Origin: JANOYY01 sp043720395
Lineage (GTDB): Bacteria; Actinomycetota; Acidimicrobiia; Acidimicrobiales; JANYDT01
DNA length: 64,000 nucleotides
NCBI GenBank assembly: GCA_043720395.1
Contig: JAYSSR010000082.1
Coordinates: 5,560 to 69,559, forward strand
Reading direction: 5' to 3'
A model generated the notes under the pieces. That model saw only the letters and a program-made list of their open reading frames with translations, had not been told where the DNA came from and ran no database searches. Each line of letters begins with the position of its first letter. Position 1 is the first letter of the stretch. Positions 41,128-50,539 of the stretch are shown here, piece after piece. The position numbers and the translations under genes are program-made.

Positions 41128-43554
41128 GTGAACGACGCCGAACTTGACAGCCTGATCGACCAACTTACCCTTGAAGAACAGGTTTCGCTTCTCGCCGGAG
41201 CGGACAACTGGCACACCGTCGCAATTCCATCTGTCGGCATTCCCGCCATGCGAGTGACCGATGGCCCCGCCGGAGCGCGGGGAACGCAGTTCACGACCGG
41301 TCCGGCCAGCGTCAACGTCCCGTGTGGAACGTCGCTCGCAGCGACCTGGGACCCGGCACTCGTTGAGGAGATCGGCCACCTGCTCGGCAAGGAGACACGG
41401 GCGAAGGGTGCCCGCGTCCTGCTCGCCCCCACGGTGAATCTGCATCGCACCCCCGTCGGCGGCCGCAACTTCGAGTGCCAGAGCGAAGACCCGTACCTCA
41501 GCGCACGTATCACGGTCGGCTACGTCCGGGGCGTCCAGGCGGAAGGCGTCGCCGCCTGCGTGAAGCACTTCGTGGGCAACGACACCGAGTTCGAACGAAT
41601 GTCGATCGACAACCAGATCAGCGAGCGGACGCTGCGTGAGCTCTACCTCCAACCCTTCGAGGCGGCGGTCGTGGATGGTGGAGCGCTCGCGGTCATGACG
41701 GCGTACAACCGCATCAACGGTCCGTTCGCCGCAGACTCCAAGGAACTCATCACCGGCGTGCTCCGCGATGAGTGGGGCTTCGAGGGCATCGTAATGAGCG
41801 ACTGGTTCGGGTTGCATTCCACGGTCGAAGCCATCGAAGCGGGACTCGATCTCGAGATGCCGGGGCCGACGCGCTCACGCGGTCAAGCGCTCGTCGATGC
41901 CGTTCTTGATGGACGCGTCGACGCCACGCTGGTCCGATCCGCGGCCCGGCGCATGATCTCGTTCAAGGACCGCGTCGGTGCCATCGCCGACGGCGGACCG
42001 GGACCCGAACTCACCCGCGACGAGCCGGCCGACCGCGTCCTCATCCGGCGTGCGGGCGCGGCGGGCACGGTCTTGCTGAAGAACGCGGACGCTACGTTGC
42101 CGTTCGACGCTGCGGGCTTGAAGAAGGTTGCCGTTCTCGGTCCCAATGCGGCAAGCGGCCGGATCATGGGCGGCGGGTCGGCCGCGGTCACGCCGGTGCA
42201 TGAGGTCCATCCGCTCGGCTGCATCACCGACCGGCTCGGTGCCCTCGGCGTGCAGGTGTTGCACGCGAAGGGCTGCAACATTCATCGGACGCTGCCCCCG
42301 CCGTCGCCGACAGCCGTAAGCGCTCAGACGATCGAGTACTTCGCCACCACCGACGACCTGCTCAACGGGGCATCTCCGGTCCTGTCCGAGCCGCTCCCCC
42401 GCTTCCACATGATGTGGCCCGAGGACCCGGCCGAGGGACTCACCCGTGCTGCGTTCGCTGCTCGGGTGAGCTTCACGTTCACCCCGGAGGTCACCGGCAC
42501 GTGGACGCTCGCCCTCACGGCGGTCGGCCACGCGACGCTGTCCGTCGACGGATCGGTCGTCATCGACAACGCTGACACCCCCGACGCCGGGTCGTTCTTC
42601 GGCATCGGGAAAGCGCAGGCGACGGCGACGTTCGAGCTCGTCGAAGGTCACGCACACAGCGTCGTGGTCGACTACCTCGACGGCGGCGCGGGACTGATGC
42701 GCGGTCTCATCATCGGGGCAGCGGAACCCCTGACCGTCGACCTCGTCGACGAAGCGGTCAGCCTCGCCGCGACAGCGCAAGCCTCGATCGTGATCGTCGG
42801 CACCACCGACGACTGGGAGAGCGAGGGTTACGACCGCACCACGATCGATCTTCCCGGCCGGCAGAACGAACTGATCGCCGAGGTCGCGAAGGTAAGTCCA
42901 CGTACGATCGTCGTGATCAATGCTGGCGCGCCAGTCGCGATGCCCTGGATCAACGATGTTGACGCCGTGCTGTACGTGTGGTTCCCCGGCCAGGAGTTCG
43001 GCGACGCGCTGACCGACGTGCTCATGGGCGACGTCGATCCCGGCGGACGCCTTCCCGTTACCCTGCCGCGGCGGCTGGAAGATTCGCCGGCGTTCGAGCA
43101 TCACCCCGGACGCCACGGTGTCGGCCGCTACCTCGAAGAGCGACTGATGGGCTACCGCGCCTTCGACACCACCGGCCGCGAACCGCTGTTCCCATTCGGT
43201 CACGGGCTGTCGTATGCGAGTCACAAGATCCAAAGCGCACAGATGACCGGCGCAACGGTCACCGCTATGGTCGAAAACACGAGCGACCGAGCGGGCAGTG
43301 AAGTTGTGCAGGTCTACGTACACGACCCCGAAGGCACCGGCGCGACCGACGACCCGTTCCAACACCTCGTCGGCTTCGCAAAGGTCGCGGTCGCGGCGCA
43401 CTCCACGGTCAGCGTCGACGTTGCACTCGACCCTCGGTGGGCGTCGCACTGGGACGTCGCCACGCACGCCTGGGTGGCACGTCAGGGTGAGCGTCAGCTA
43501 CGGGTCGGACGCTCGTCGCGTGACATCGCGGTGACGCTCACCACAACCGTCTGA
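41128..43554 (+). CDS. Beta-glucosidase, glycoside hydrolase family 3 (with PA14 insert)
   Basis: GH3 enzymes remove beta-linked glucose or related sugars by a retaining mechanism. The 808 residues contain the N-terminal barrel (GIPAMRVTDGPAGARG, KHFVGNDTEFERM, GIVMSDWFGLHS with nucleophile D225), the alpha/beta sandwich domain, a PA14-like insertion at about 430-545 (FTFTPEVTGTWTLALTAVGHATLSVDG), and a C-terminal fibronectin III-like domain. The PA14 insert occurs in beta-glucosidases acting on oligosaccharides. No signal peptide is visible. The GTG start is close to a LacI-type operator. It is divergent from an alpha-glucoside uptake operon. Confidence 0.92.
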   Translation: MNDAELDSLIDQLTLEEQVSLLAGADNWHTVAIPSVGIPAMRVTDGPAGARGTQFTTGPASVNVPCGTSLAATWDPALVEEIGHLLGKETRAKGARVLLAPTVNLHRTPVGGRNFECQSEDPYLSARITVGYVRGVQAEGVAACVKHFVGNDTEFERMSIDNQISERTLRELYLQPFEAAVVDGGALAVMTAYNRINGPFAADSKELITGVLRDEWGFEGIVMSDWFGLHSTVEAIEAGLDLEMPGPTRSRGQALVDAVLDGRVDATLVRSAARRMISFKDRVGAIADGGPGPELTRDEPADRVLIRRAGAAGTVLLKNADATLPFDAAGLKKVAVLGPNAASGRIMGGGSAAVTPVHEVHPLGCITDRLGALGVQVLHAKGCNIHRTLPPPSPTAVSAQTIEYFATTDDLLNGASPVLSEPLPRFHMMWPEDPAEGLTRAAFAARVSFTFTPEVTGTWTLALTAVGHATLSVDGSVVIDNADTPDAGSFFGIGKAQATATFELVEGHAHSVVVDYLDGGAGLMRGLIIGAAEPLTVDLVDEAVSLAATAQASIVIVGTTDDWESEGYDRTTIDLPGRQNELIAEVAKVSPRTIVVINAGAPVAMPWINDVDAVLYVWFPGQEFGDALTDVLMGDVDPGGRLPVTLPRRLEDSPAFEHHPGRHGVGRYLEERLMGYRAFDTTGREPLFPFGHGLSYASHKIQSAQMTGATVTAMVENTSDRAGSEVVQVYVHDPEGTGATDDPFQHLVGFAKVAVAAHSTVSVDVALDPRWASHWDVATHAWVARQGERQLRVGRSSRDIAVTLTTTV

Positions 43555-43598
43555 GCTTCCGGGTCAAGGGCACCCGAAACCGTGCCGATGCGTTCGGG

Positions 43599-44702
43599 GT
43601 GCCGGTGCAGCGTCGAATGACTCGTAGAGGGCTGTCGCCGCTCAGGTGGGTTGCGTTTGCCGTGCTCCTCGGTGGTGGCACCCTCGCGCAGCAGCTACTC
43701 CGCTGGGATGCCCGCGCCACGAACGCCGTCTCGGCGGCGATCGGTGCCGGGGTCGTCGCACTCGTGATCAGCGAGTTCGGTTGGGTCCTGCGCGAACGTT
43801 CCGAGCGGCGTCGGATGACCTCCGTGAACGCCGACGGGACTGATGTGATGCTGCTGGTGCGCGATGGGCAGGTCGTCGATGCTTACGGGAATACGGAGCG
43901 GACGCTCGGCGTCGATCCGGATACGGCCGTCGGGCTGCTGCTCCACGAGGTCGTCGCGACCATCGAACCAGCCCGACTGGACGAGGTGTTCAACCACGCG
44001 CTCGGCCAACGCGACCGCGGGGCGAAGGTCACCGGTCTCGCGCTCCGTGAGCAGAACCGGGCCAACGGCGACCGCCGCTACGTGGACGTTGCGGTGCGGG
44101 ACAAATCGCACGACCGGGCGATCCGTGCCTACGTGGTGACCGTGAGCGACGCGACCGATCGCACGCAGGCGCAACGGGCACTCGCGGTGGCGGCCAGCGT
44201 CGATGGCGAGACGCTGCTGCCCAACCGGGAGCGTCTGGTCGAACTGCTCGACATGACGTTGCACCGGGCACGACGCAAGGGCGATCACGTCGCCGTATTG
44301 ACCGTCGGGATCGACCGCCACGGAAGCATCGTCGAGGGCTTCGACGAGTCCGCCCAACGAGCGATCATGACGGAGGTCGCCCGGCGAGTCCGGTCGACCG
44401 TGAGGATGGAAGACCCCGTCGGTCGTGTCTCAGCGGATCAGTTTGCTGTCATCCTCGGTGGATTGGAACCGCGTATCGGGCGGGCATTCGCGCTGGACGT
44501 TGCGGACCGAATCAGCCGTAGCGTCGGCGACCCGCTTGAGGTTTCGGGCTCGCGTTTGACGCTGGCCGTGTCGGTCGGTGCCGCCCATCGTGCGCAGGGT
44601 TCGCCGGAACCGTCGCCGCACGAACTGCTCGGCGAGGCCGAAGAGAGCCTCTCGCAGGTTCGGGCCAACACCAACCGGTGGAAAGACACGACCCCGGCCT
44701 GA
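43599..44702 (+). CDS. Membrane PAS protein with degenerate GGDEF domain
   Basis: The 367-residue protein has two N-terminal helices (about 15-65), a PAS-like domain (about 80-185, VMLLVRDGQVVDAYGNTERTLGVDPD) and a GGDEF-fold domain (about 195-360). The signature GGDEF is replaced by VSADQF in GRVSADQFAVIL, and the DLDxFK metal site reads GIDRHG, so diguanylate cyclase activity is unlikely. It may bind a nucleotide or act in protein contacts. The start may be the GTG used here or an ATG 18 bp later. It lies 44 bp after the GH3 gene. Confidence 0.8.
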   Translation: MPVQRRMTRRGLSPLRWVAFAVLLGGGTLAQQLLRWDARATNAVSAAIGAGVVALVISEFGWVLRERSERRRMTSVNADGTDVMLLVRDGQVVDAYGNTERTLGVDPDTAVGLLLHEVVATIEPARLDEVFNHALGQRDRGAKVTGLALREQNRANGDRRYVDVAVRDKSHDRAIRAYVVTVSDATDRTQAQRALAVAASVDGETLLPNRERLVELLDMTLHRARRKGDHVAVLTVGIDRHGSIVEGFDESAQRAIMTEVARRVRSTVRMEDPVGRVSADQFAVILGGLEPRIGRAFALDVADRISRSVGDPLEVSGSRLTLAVSVGAAHRAQGSPEPSPHELLGEAEESLSQVRANTNRWKDTTPA

Positions 44703-44742
44703 TTGTTACTCCGGGCTCACATTCCGCCGTCGTGACGTTTCT

Positions 44743-45120
44743 TACAGTGGTCCGTCACTGACCGGCATCGCCCAGTGGCTCACCGATGGGGACAGGGTGC
44801 GTCTCCTCGAAGCACAGGTCCTCAACGTGCTCGTCGGCAATGCAGACTGCCACGACAAGAACGTTTCCGTCGTCCATCTCCCGGATGGGACTGTGCGCCT
44901 CTCACCGGTCTCTGACGTAATGAGCACGGTGGTGCATCACGAGGTACCGACGATCAACGGACCAAAACCATTGACCCGGGATCTTGGAATGTTGATCGGC
45001 GACGCCCGATCCCTGAGCGACGTCACGCTCGAAAAATTCATCCGCGAAGCAACGCGTTGGCCGCTGTCTCGGGACAAGGCCGACGACATCGTGCGGGACA
45101 CGATCGAACGAATCCAGTGA
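44743..45120 (+). pseudogene. C-terminal remnant of a HipA-like kinase
   Basis: The segment SLTGIAQWLTDGDRVRLLEAQVLNVLVGNADCHDKNVSVVHL ... LSPVSDVMSTVVHHEVP matches the C-terminal catalytic half of HipA-type serine kinases, where GNxDxHxKN and the PxxDxxxT segment bind ATP and metal. Only about 125 of some 400 residues remain; the N-terminal part and the antitoxin gene hipB are absent. The open frame extends upstream into the end of the GGDEF gene without similarity. It is a decayed toxin-kinase gene. Confidence 0.75.
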
Positions 45121-45242
45121 ACCGCCGGAGGCCCGCACGATCGGACGAAGTCCGGGATCGTCCGGAACGACGTTGAGCGTGCCCGAAGGGCACACAAACG
45201 AGGAGCCCCCGAGGCGACGAGCAGACGCCGAAGGCGGCTGGG

Positions 45243-46301
45243 CTATGACTCCTCGAGGTATTCCTTGAGCTTCTGGCTGCGCTGCGGGTGGCGGAGCTTG
45301 GCGAGCGTCTTGGTTTCGATCTGACGAATCCGCTCGCGGGTGACGTTGAATTCTTTGCCGACCTGCTCCAGCGTCTTCGGGTCCCCGCTCGTGAGGCCGA
45401 ACCGTGCCCGCACGACTTCCTGCTCACGCTCGCTCAGCCCATCGAGTGCCATCTCGACCGCCTCGTTGAGCAGCTGTTTCATGGCGGCGTCGGCGGGAGC
45501 AATGGCCGACGAGTCTTCGATGAAATCACCCAGCGTGGAACCCTCGTCTTCACCCACCGGCGATTCGAGCGAGACCGGGTCATAGGCGAGACGCTGAATC
45601 TCTCGGACGCGGTGCGCCGACATCTCCACACGCTCAGCCACTTCGTCGATCGTTGGTTCGCGGCCGAGTTCCTGGAGCATCTCGCGCTGGGTACGCGTCA
45701 CCTTCTGGATGATCTCGACCATGTGGACCGGGATGCGGATCGTGCGTGCCTGATCGGCAATCGCACGACTGATGGCCTGACGAATCCACCAGGTGGCATA
45801 CGTCGAAAACTTGAAGCCCTTCGAGTGATCGAAGCGCTCGACCGCCCGCATCAGCCCGAGGTTGCCCTCCTGGATGAGGTCGAGCAGCGTCATCCCTCGG
45901 CCCGTGTAGCGCTTGGCAATCGACACGACGAGACGCAGGTTCGCGTTCGTGAGATCGGCCTTGGCCGCGTCGCCGGCCTTCTTCGTGGTGTCGAGCGAGC
46001 GACGTTCCGCGAAACCGATGCTCTCCAGTGAACCATCGGCAGCGAGTTCTGCCAGTCGTAGTTCGGCTTTGAGGCCAGCCTCGATCTTCTTTGCGAGACG
46101 AACCTCACCCTCAGCGTCGAGCAGTGGCACCCGGCCGATCTCCCGCAGGTACTGACGGACAGGGTCCGACGCGCTGCCAGCGCTACCGCTATAGGCACCG
46201 CGCAGTTGCGCGGAGGTCAGCTGCTCTCGGTCTCGGTCGTCGGCTGCGTTGCCTGCGCCCCCGCCGGTTCCCGAGTCACCTGCCTCCGCTGAGCGTCCCA
46301 T
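45243..46301 (-). CDS. rpoD: Primary RNA polymerase sigma factor RpoD/SigA
   Basis: The 352-residue protein has region 1.2 (SDPVRQYLREIGRVPLLDAEGE), regions 2.1-2.4 (NLRLVVSIAKRYTGRGMTLLDLIQEGNLGLMRAVERFD, KFSTYATWWIRQAISRAIAD), region 3 and region 4 (TLEQVGKEFNVTRERIRQIETKTLAKLRHPQRS). It directs transcription of housekeeping genes. The long acidic N-terminal extension of many actinobacterial SigA proteins is nearly absent here. The ATG lies inside the end of dnaG, an 85-bp overlap in a different frame; together they form the classical dnaG-rpoD pair. Confidence 0.95.
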   Translation of the reverse strand: MGRSAEAGDSGTGGGAGNAADDRDREQLTSAQLRGAYSGSAGSASDPVRQYLREIGRVPLLDAEGEVRLAKKIEAGLKAELRLAELAADGSLESIGFAERRSLDTTKKAGDAAKADLTNANLRLVVSIAKRYTGRGMTLLDLIQEGNLGLMRAVERFDHSKGFKFSTYATWWIRQAISRAIADQARTIRIPVHMVEIIQKVTRTQREMLQELGREPTIDEVAERVEMSAHRVREIQRLAYDPVSLESPVGEDEGSTLGDFIEDSSAIAPADAAMKQLLNEAVEMALDGLSEREQEVVRARFGLTSGDPKTLEQVGKEFNVTRERIRQIETKTLAKLRHPQRSQKLKEYLEES

Positions 46302-48466
46302 GATGCAAGCCAGGGTACCAACTGCGTCAGAGCGCCGACGCGCTGTGTCGGTTCGCGCAGCGACTCAGTCAGCAATTTCACCGTTCCAATGGCCGCAAGT
46401 TCCTCCGGATGGGCGAACTCACGCTCGCTCGTGATCGTAGCGATGACGCGGGCAGCAGCGTTCGCGACCACCAGGCCGAGTGCGTCGTCGACATCGTCCG
46501 ACAGCGGTGGCGAGACGGCGAGACGGCGCAGCGTCTGGATCGCCGCGAGGTCGAGGGTGCGCTGCGCATCGCTGTCGAACGTTGTGTCGTTGTCGTGACC
46601 ATCGGGCGTTTCAGGCGCTTCGGTGTTGGGGTCTTGCTCGTCCGTGTCCTGTGGGTCGAGAACCGCATCCGCTGCGGCGAGAACGTCGCCATGCTGTTGC
46701 AGAAGTTCAACCGCTCGGACGTGCACCGGGTCCGAGAAGAGGAACGGGTGCAACCAGCCCATCACCCGCTCGGGCTCCTGCACCCCCCACCGCAGCGCCT
46801 CCTCCTCACCACGACGCGAACGCTGCTCGGCGGCACGGGCGCGAAGCGACGATGAGCTGGCACGTGCAGTGCTCGCGGGTGGCGGACGACCGCTCGGACG
46901 CTGCCCTTGCTGATTCGGCCTGCGGTCGTTCCACGTGCCCCTCGCGCCCCACTCGCTGGGTCCCGGCTCATCGGCCTGAGGTGCCCCCCAGCCCGGCGAG
47001 TCCCAGGCGTGGCCAGGGTCCTCGTTCGCAACGGCGCGTACCTCTCCGCTTTGACGCTGGCCACCCGTGGACGCTGGAGCCCCCGGGCCGGAGCGTCCCC
47101 GATACGGCATCTGCGGTTCTCGTGGCGACGAGCCGCCGTTGCGTTCGAAGACCTTCCTGTTCTTCGGTGCCGGGGAGTTGGGGGGGACCGGTGGCGGGGC
47201 GGACAGCGTCCGCATCATCGAGTCCTCCGACACTTGGCACCTACCGGCGACTTGCAGCAGGTACTGCTCACGCACGATCGGGCTCGGGTGCTCCATCACG
47301 ACCGCTGCGGCTGCTTCGTAGGCGCGTGCCCTACCTTCCGCGGTCGTGAGGTTGGCTGAGCTCAACACCCGCTCGACGCGGAAGGCGAGGAACGGTTTCG
47401 CGTTCGCCACGGCGTCGTGGAGGTCCTGCGGGTTGTTGCGCGCAACGTCGGCGGGGTCCGCTCCGGGCGGCAGCGCGACGACGTAGAGGTCGATCTCGTA
47501 CTGCTTCTCCCAGGCGAAGAATTTGGCGGCCGCGTTCTGTCCTGCGTTGTCGGCGTCGTAGCCGAGAACTATTCTGCGCGCATAGTTCTTGAGGGTCTTG
47601 AAGTGCTCATCGGCGAGGGCGGTGCCACACGTGGCAACGGCCCGCGGCAGACCGGCGAGGTGGAAGCCGATCACGTCGGTGTATCCCTCGCACACGATCA
47701 CCTCCCCCGTTTCAACAATGTTGACCTTGGCCCAGTTGAGGCCGTAGAGCACACGACTCTTGGAGTACAGCTTCGTTTCGGAGGAGTTCTTGTACTTGGG
47801 TCCGTCGGCGTCGGGCATCTTGCGTCCGCCGAACGCAACGGGCGCGCCGGACTGGTCGAAGATCGGGAACAGGATGCGCTTCTGGAAGAAGTCGTTGACC
47901 TTGCCGACCTTGTTCACGAAGCCGAGGCCCGTGTCCTTGGCGACATCGTTCGGCAGCTGGATGCTCTTGCAGAGCGTGTCCCACCCGTCGGGCGCCCAGC
48001 CGATCTTGAAGTGACGTATTGCTGCGCCGTCGTAGCCACGGCTGCGCAGGTACTTGCGGGCGGCACCCGCGTCGGGCGACGTCATCAATCGATCGTGGTA
48101 CCAGTCGACCGCCTTCTCCATCGACTCGACCAGCTTTGCCCGCTTGATGCGGTCCTTGCCCGCCGCCTCGGAGTCGTAGCGCAGGGTCAGCCCGGCCTTG
48201 CTCGCCAGACGTTCGACGGCCTGAGCGAAGTCGAGTTTCTCCAGCTCGCGCACGAACGAGATCACGTCGCCGGACGCCTGGCACCCGTAGCAGTAGTAGA
48301 CGCCCTTCTCCGGGTTGATCGAGAAACTCGGGCTCTTCTCGGAGTGGAACGGGCAAAGCCCCTGGTACTGCCGCCCGACCCGCTTCAGCGCAATGTGCTC
48401 GGCGGCGACCGCGACGAAGTCCGTGGCGGCACGCACCCGTGCGATGTCCTCGTCGACTATCCCCAT
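46217..48466 (-). CDS. dnaG: DNA primase DnaG
   Basis: DnaG makes RNA primers for replication. The 749-residue protein starts MGIVDEDIARVRAATDFVAVAAEHIALKRVGRQY and has the CHC2 zinc site C38-P-F-H41 with C59-Y-G-C62, the primase catalytic core with TOPRIM motifs VIVCEGYTDVIGFHLAG and GYDADNAG, then a disordered Gly/Pro/Ser/Arg-rich linker at about 440-575, and a C-terminal helicase-binding-type region. The linker is unusually long. Longer upstream frames run through a family B repeat and are not coding. The 3' end overlaps the rpoD start. Confidence 0.95.
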   Translation of the reverse strand: MGIVDEDIARVRAATDFVAVAAEHIALKRVGRQYQGLCPFHSEKSPSFSINPEKGVYYCYGCQASGDVISFVRELEKLDFAQAVERLASKAGLTLRYDSEAAGKDRIKRAKLVESMEKAVDWYHDRLMTSPDAGAARKYLRSRGYDGAAIRHFKIGWAPDGWDTLCKSIQLPNDVAKDTGLGFVNKVGKVNDFFQKRILFPIFDQSGAPVAFGGRKMPDADGPKYKNSSETKLYSKSRVLYGLNWAKVNIVETGEVIVCEGYTDVIGFHLAGLPRAVATCGTALADEHFKTLKNYARRIVLGYDADNAGQNAAAKFFAWEKQYEIDLYVVALPPGADPADVARNNPQDLHDAVANAKPFLAFRVERVLSSANLTTAEGRARAYEAAAAVVMEHPSPIVREQYLLQVAGRCQVSEDSMMRTLSAPPPVPPNSPAPKNRKVFERNGGSSPREPQMPYRGRSGPGAPASTGGQRQSGEVRAVANEDPGHAWDSPGWGAPQADEPGPSEWGARGTWNDRRPNQQGQRPSGRPPPASTARASSSSLRARAAEQRSRRGEEEALRWGVQEPERVMGWLHPFLFSDPVHVRAVELLQQHGDVLAAADAVLDPQDTDEQDPNTEAPETPDGHDNDTTFDSDAQRTLDLAAIQTLRRLAVSPPLSDDVDDALGLVVANAAARVIATITSEREFAHPEELAAIGTVKLLTESLREPTQRVGALTQLVPWLASWDAQRRQVTREPAGAQATQPTTETESS

Positions 48467-48596
48467 CCGCCCAGTATGGCGGGAGGGTACGACAGCTTGT
48501 GCCGCGGCTCTGCCCATCTCGATGTTTGGTCGATCCGGCCCGCCCGGCGGGCAACATCGACCAGACATGGCGGGTTGGCGGTAGCCGTGCCGTTGG

Positions 48597-48671
48597 TCGC
48601 GGTGCATTGTGCCCGTTTGCGGTGCGATTGGCGCGCCCGAATGCACCGCGGAGGCACCGGATGTACCGCGA
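48597..48671 (-). repeat. Family B 75-bp palindromic repeat, copy 1
   Basis: Read on the minus strand it begins TCGCGGTACATCCGGTG and ends CACAATGCACCGCGA, matching the copies at 49889 and 58332 over the whole 75 bp. It lies between the divergent dnaG and threonine aldolase genes. Outer arms and an inner GCGGTGC/GCACCGC pair allow nested hairpins. Confidence 0.87.
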
Positions 48672-48732
48672 TCAAGCCTTGCCGAGCACGGCACCCGAGC
48701 CCCGGGGGTGTGCCGCCGGTAGGGTTCTGGCG

Positions 48733-49821
48733 ATGTCCGCACATGCCGTCCGCGCCGCGCTCGATCAGCTTCCGCGCCCGACCAGCGGGTTCGGCAGCGA
48801 CAACCAGTCGGGCGTGCATCCGGCCGCCATGGCCGCTTTGGCGGAGGCGAATGCCGGGCATTGCGTCGGGTACGGCGACGACCGATGGACGCTGGCTGCG
48901 ACCGAATCGTTCCGGGCGCTCTTCGGCGACGACACCACCGTGCTGTTCACCTGGAACGGCAGCGGTGCCAACGTGCTCTCGCTGGCGACGCTGCTCCCCC
49001 GCTGGGGTGGCGTGCTGTGCGCGGCGGCGTCGCACATCGAAGGCGACGAGCAGGGTGCCTCCGAAGCGATCCTCGGCAACAAGATCATCGGTGTACCTAC
49101 GATCGACCAGAAGCTGCGTCCGGAACAGATCGACCATGCCATGCAGGGCACCTACGGCCCGCATCACGTGACGCCACGCGTCGTTTCGATCACACAGTCC
49201 ACGGAGACCGGGACGCTGTATTCCGTCGACGAAGTGGCCGCGCTTTGCGAGACCGCTCATCGTCACGAGCTGCTGGTCCATGTCGACGGTGCCCGGATCG
49301 CCAACGCCACTGCGGCTCTCGGCGCGTCAGTACGTACGCATACCTTCGATGTCGGCGTCGACGCCCTGTCCTTCGGCGGCACGAAGAACGGGATGATGTA
49401 TGGCGAAGCGGTGCTGCTGCGCCGGCCCGAGCACGCGTTGGCCGGGGCGATGCTGCGCAAGACGGTGACGCAACTGGCGTCGAAGATGCGCTTCATCGGC
49501 GCACAGTTCGAGGCGATGCTGCGCGACGATCTCTGGCTCACGACCGCCGCCCACGCGAACGCGATGGCGACTCGCCTTGCCGATGCGGTCCGCGGCGTCG
49601 ACGGGCTCGTGCTGGATGCCGCGCCCGCCGTGAACTCGCTGTACCCGATACTGCCCGACAGCGTCATCGCTCCCCTGCAGGCATGGTGCCAGCACTACAC
49701 CTGGGACGCTGCCCGCAACCAGGTCCGCTGGGTGTGCAGCTGGGACACGACGCCCGAGGACGTGGACCGATTCGCAGTCGGCGTCCGGGCTGCCTGCGCA
49801 GCAGCGTCACCGGCAATCTGA
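48733..49821 (+). CDS. Low-specificity threonine aldolase-type PLP enzyme
   Basis: The 362-residue fold-type I protein resembles L-threonine aldolases that cleave threonine to glycine and acetaldehyde. The PLP lysine is K218 in SFGGTKNG, with HVDGARIANA carrying the cofactor aspartate and GSGANVLSLATLL the phosphate site. It starts at the ATG giving MSAHAVRAALDQLPRPTSGFGSDNQSG; sequence further upstream is a palindromic repeat. A related beta-eliminating or aldolase activity remains possible. It stands alone between two family B repeats. Confidence 0.9.
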   Translation: MSAHAVRAALDQLPRPTSGFGSDNQSGVHPAAMAALAEANAGHCVGYGDDRWTLAATESFRALFGDDTTVLFTWNGSGANVLSLATLLPRWGGVLCAAASHIEGDEQGASEAILGNKIIGVPTIDQKLRPEQIDHAMQGTYGPHHVTPRVVSITQSTETGTLYSVDEVAALCETAHRHELLVHVDGARIANATAALGASVRTHTFDVGVDALSFGGTKNGMMYGEAVLLRRPEHALAGAMLRKTVTQLASKMRFIGAQFEAMLRDDLWLTTAAHANAMATRLADAVRGVDGLVLDAAPAVNSLYPILPDSVIAPLQAWCQHYTWDAARNQVRWVCSWDTTPEDVDRFAVGVRAACAAASPAI

Positions 49822-49888
49822 CGCGCGATCGGCGTCTACGGCGCTCCTGGCAAGAGCGGACCGCGGACATTGTTCTTAGCGTTCTTCG

Positions 49889-49963
49889 TCGCGGTACAGC
49901 CGGTACCACCGCGGTGCATTCGGGCGCACCAAACGCACCGCAAGCGGACGCGATGTACCGCGA
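49889..49963 (+). repeat. Family B 75-bp palindromic repeat, copy 2
   Basis: It begins TCGCGGTACAGCCGG and ends GCGATGTACCGCGA. Outer arms TCGCGGTACA and TGTACCGCGA are exact complements. It lies 68 bp after the threonine aldolase stop, with opposite orientation to copy 1, so the two copies flank that gene. Confidence 0.87.
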
Positions 49964-50071
49964 CAGGGCTCAAGCTGGCGAGTCCAAGCTGCACGGCGGT
50001 CCCGCAGAATCCGGCACCTCATTCGGACGCTGGTTGGCTCGATGCGCCGAAGAGTCGGTAAGGTCGTGGCG

Positions 50072-50476
50072 ATGCCAACCGACACCGCAACGAAGATCCC
50101 CCTCGTCAGCTACCTGCAGCTCGACCCGACGCCCCATCTTGTGGCGTTGGAGTGCACCGGATGTGGTGCGCGTTTCTTCGATCGACGCAACGCCTGCGCC
50201 AGCTGTTTCAAGACTGAATTCCGGTCCGTCGACGTGCCGACCGAAGGCGTCCTGAAGGCATTCACGATCGTGACGTTTGCCGCCCCTGGCGTGCCCGTGC
50301 CGTACATCGCAGGGATCGTCGACGCCGGCGGCACCAGCGTGCGTAGCAACATTCTCAACACACCCGCCGACCCCGAGAGCGTGAAGATCGGCATGAAGGT
50401 TCGGCTCACCACGGCGTCGATGGGACTCGACGACAACGGTGCCGAGGGCATCACCTTCGGCTTCGAACCCGCCTGA
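50072..50476 (+). CDS. DUF35-type zinc-ribbon/OB-fold acyl-CoA partner protein
   Basis: The 134-residue protein begins MPTDTATKIPLVSYLQLDPTP and has a rubredoxin-like zinc ribbon (LECTGCGARFFDRRNACASCF, four cysteines) followed by an OB fold (GVLKAFTIVTFAAPGVPVPYIAGIVDAGG). DUF35 proteins bind thiolase-like proteins and acyl-CoA substrates in steroid and lipid catabolism. The gene directly precedes a thiolase-like gene, 63 bp away, supporting a heteromeric complex. The ATG was chosen over an upstream GTG-type frame because the family begins near MPTDT. Confidence 0.88.
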   Translation: MPTDTATKIPLVSYLQLDPTPHLVALECTGCGARFFDRRNACASCFKTEFRSVDVPTEGVLKAFTIVTFAAPGVPVPYIAGIVDAGGTSVRSNILNTPADPESVKIGMKVRLTTASMGLDDNGAEGITFGFEPA

Positions 50477-50539
50477 CCCTCCAACAGCTCAACCATCCGC
50501 GATACTACGTACACCTACGAATGAAGGAACTGAACCACC

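Noticed and set aside
41875..43467. A 530-codon minus-strand frame opposite the GH3 gene
   Set aside because: It is antisense to an intact GH3 enzyme with all motifs, has Arg/Asp/Val-rich composition and no recognisable family.
45121..45242. A GTGCCC-GAA-GGGCAC hairpin at 45179-45193 considered as the rpoD terminator
   Set aside because: The stem is only 6 bp, has no U-tract and is about 50 bp from the stop codon. The GC-rich stretch offers several equal alternatives.
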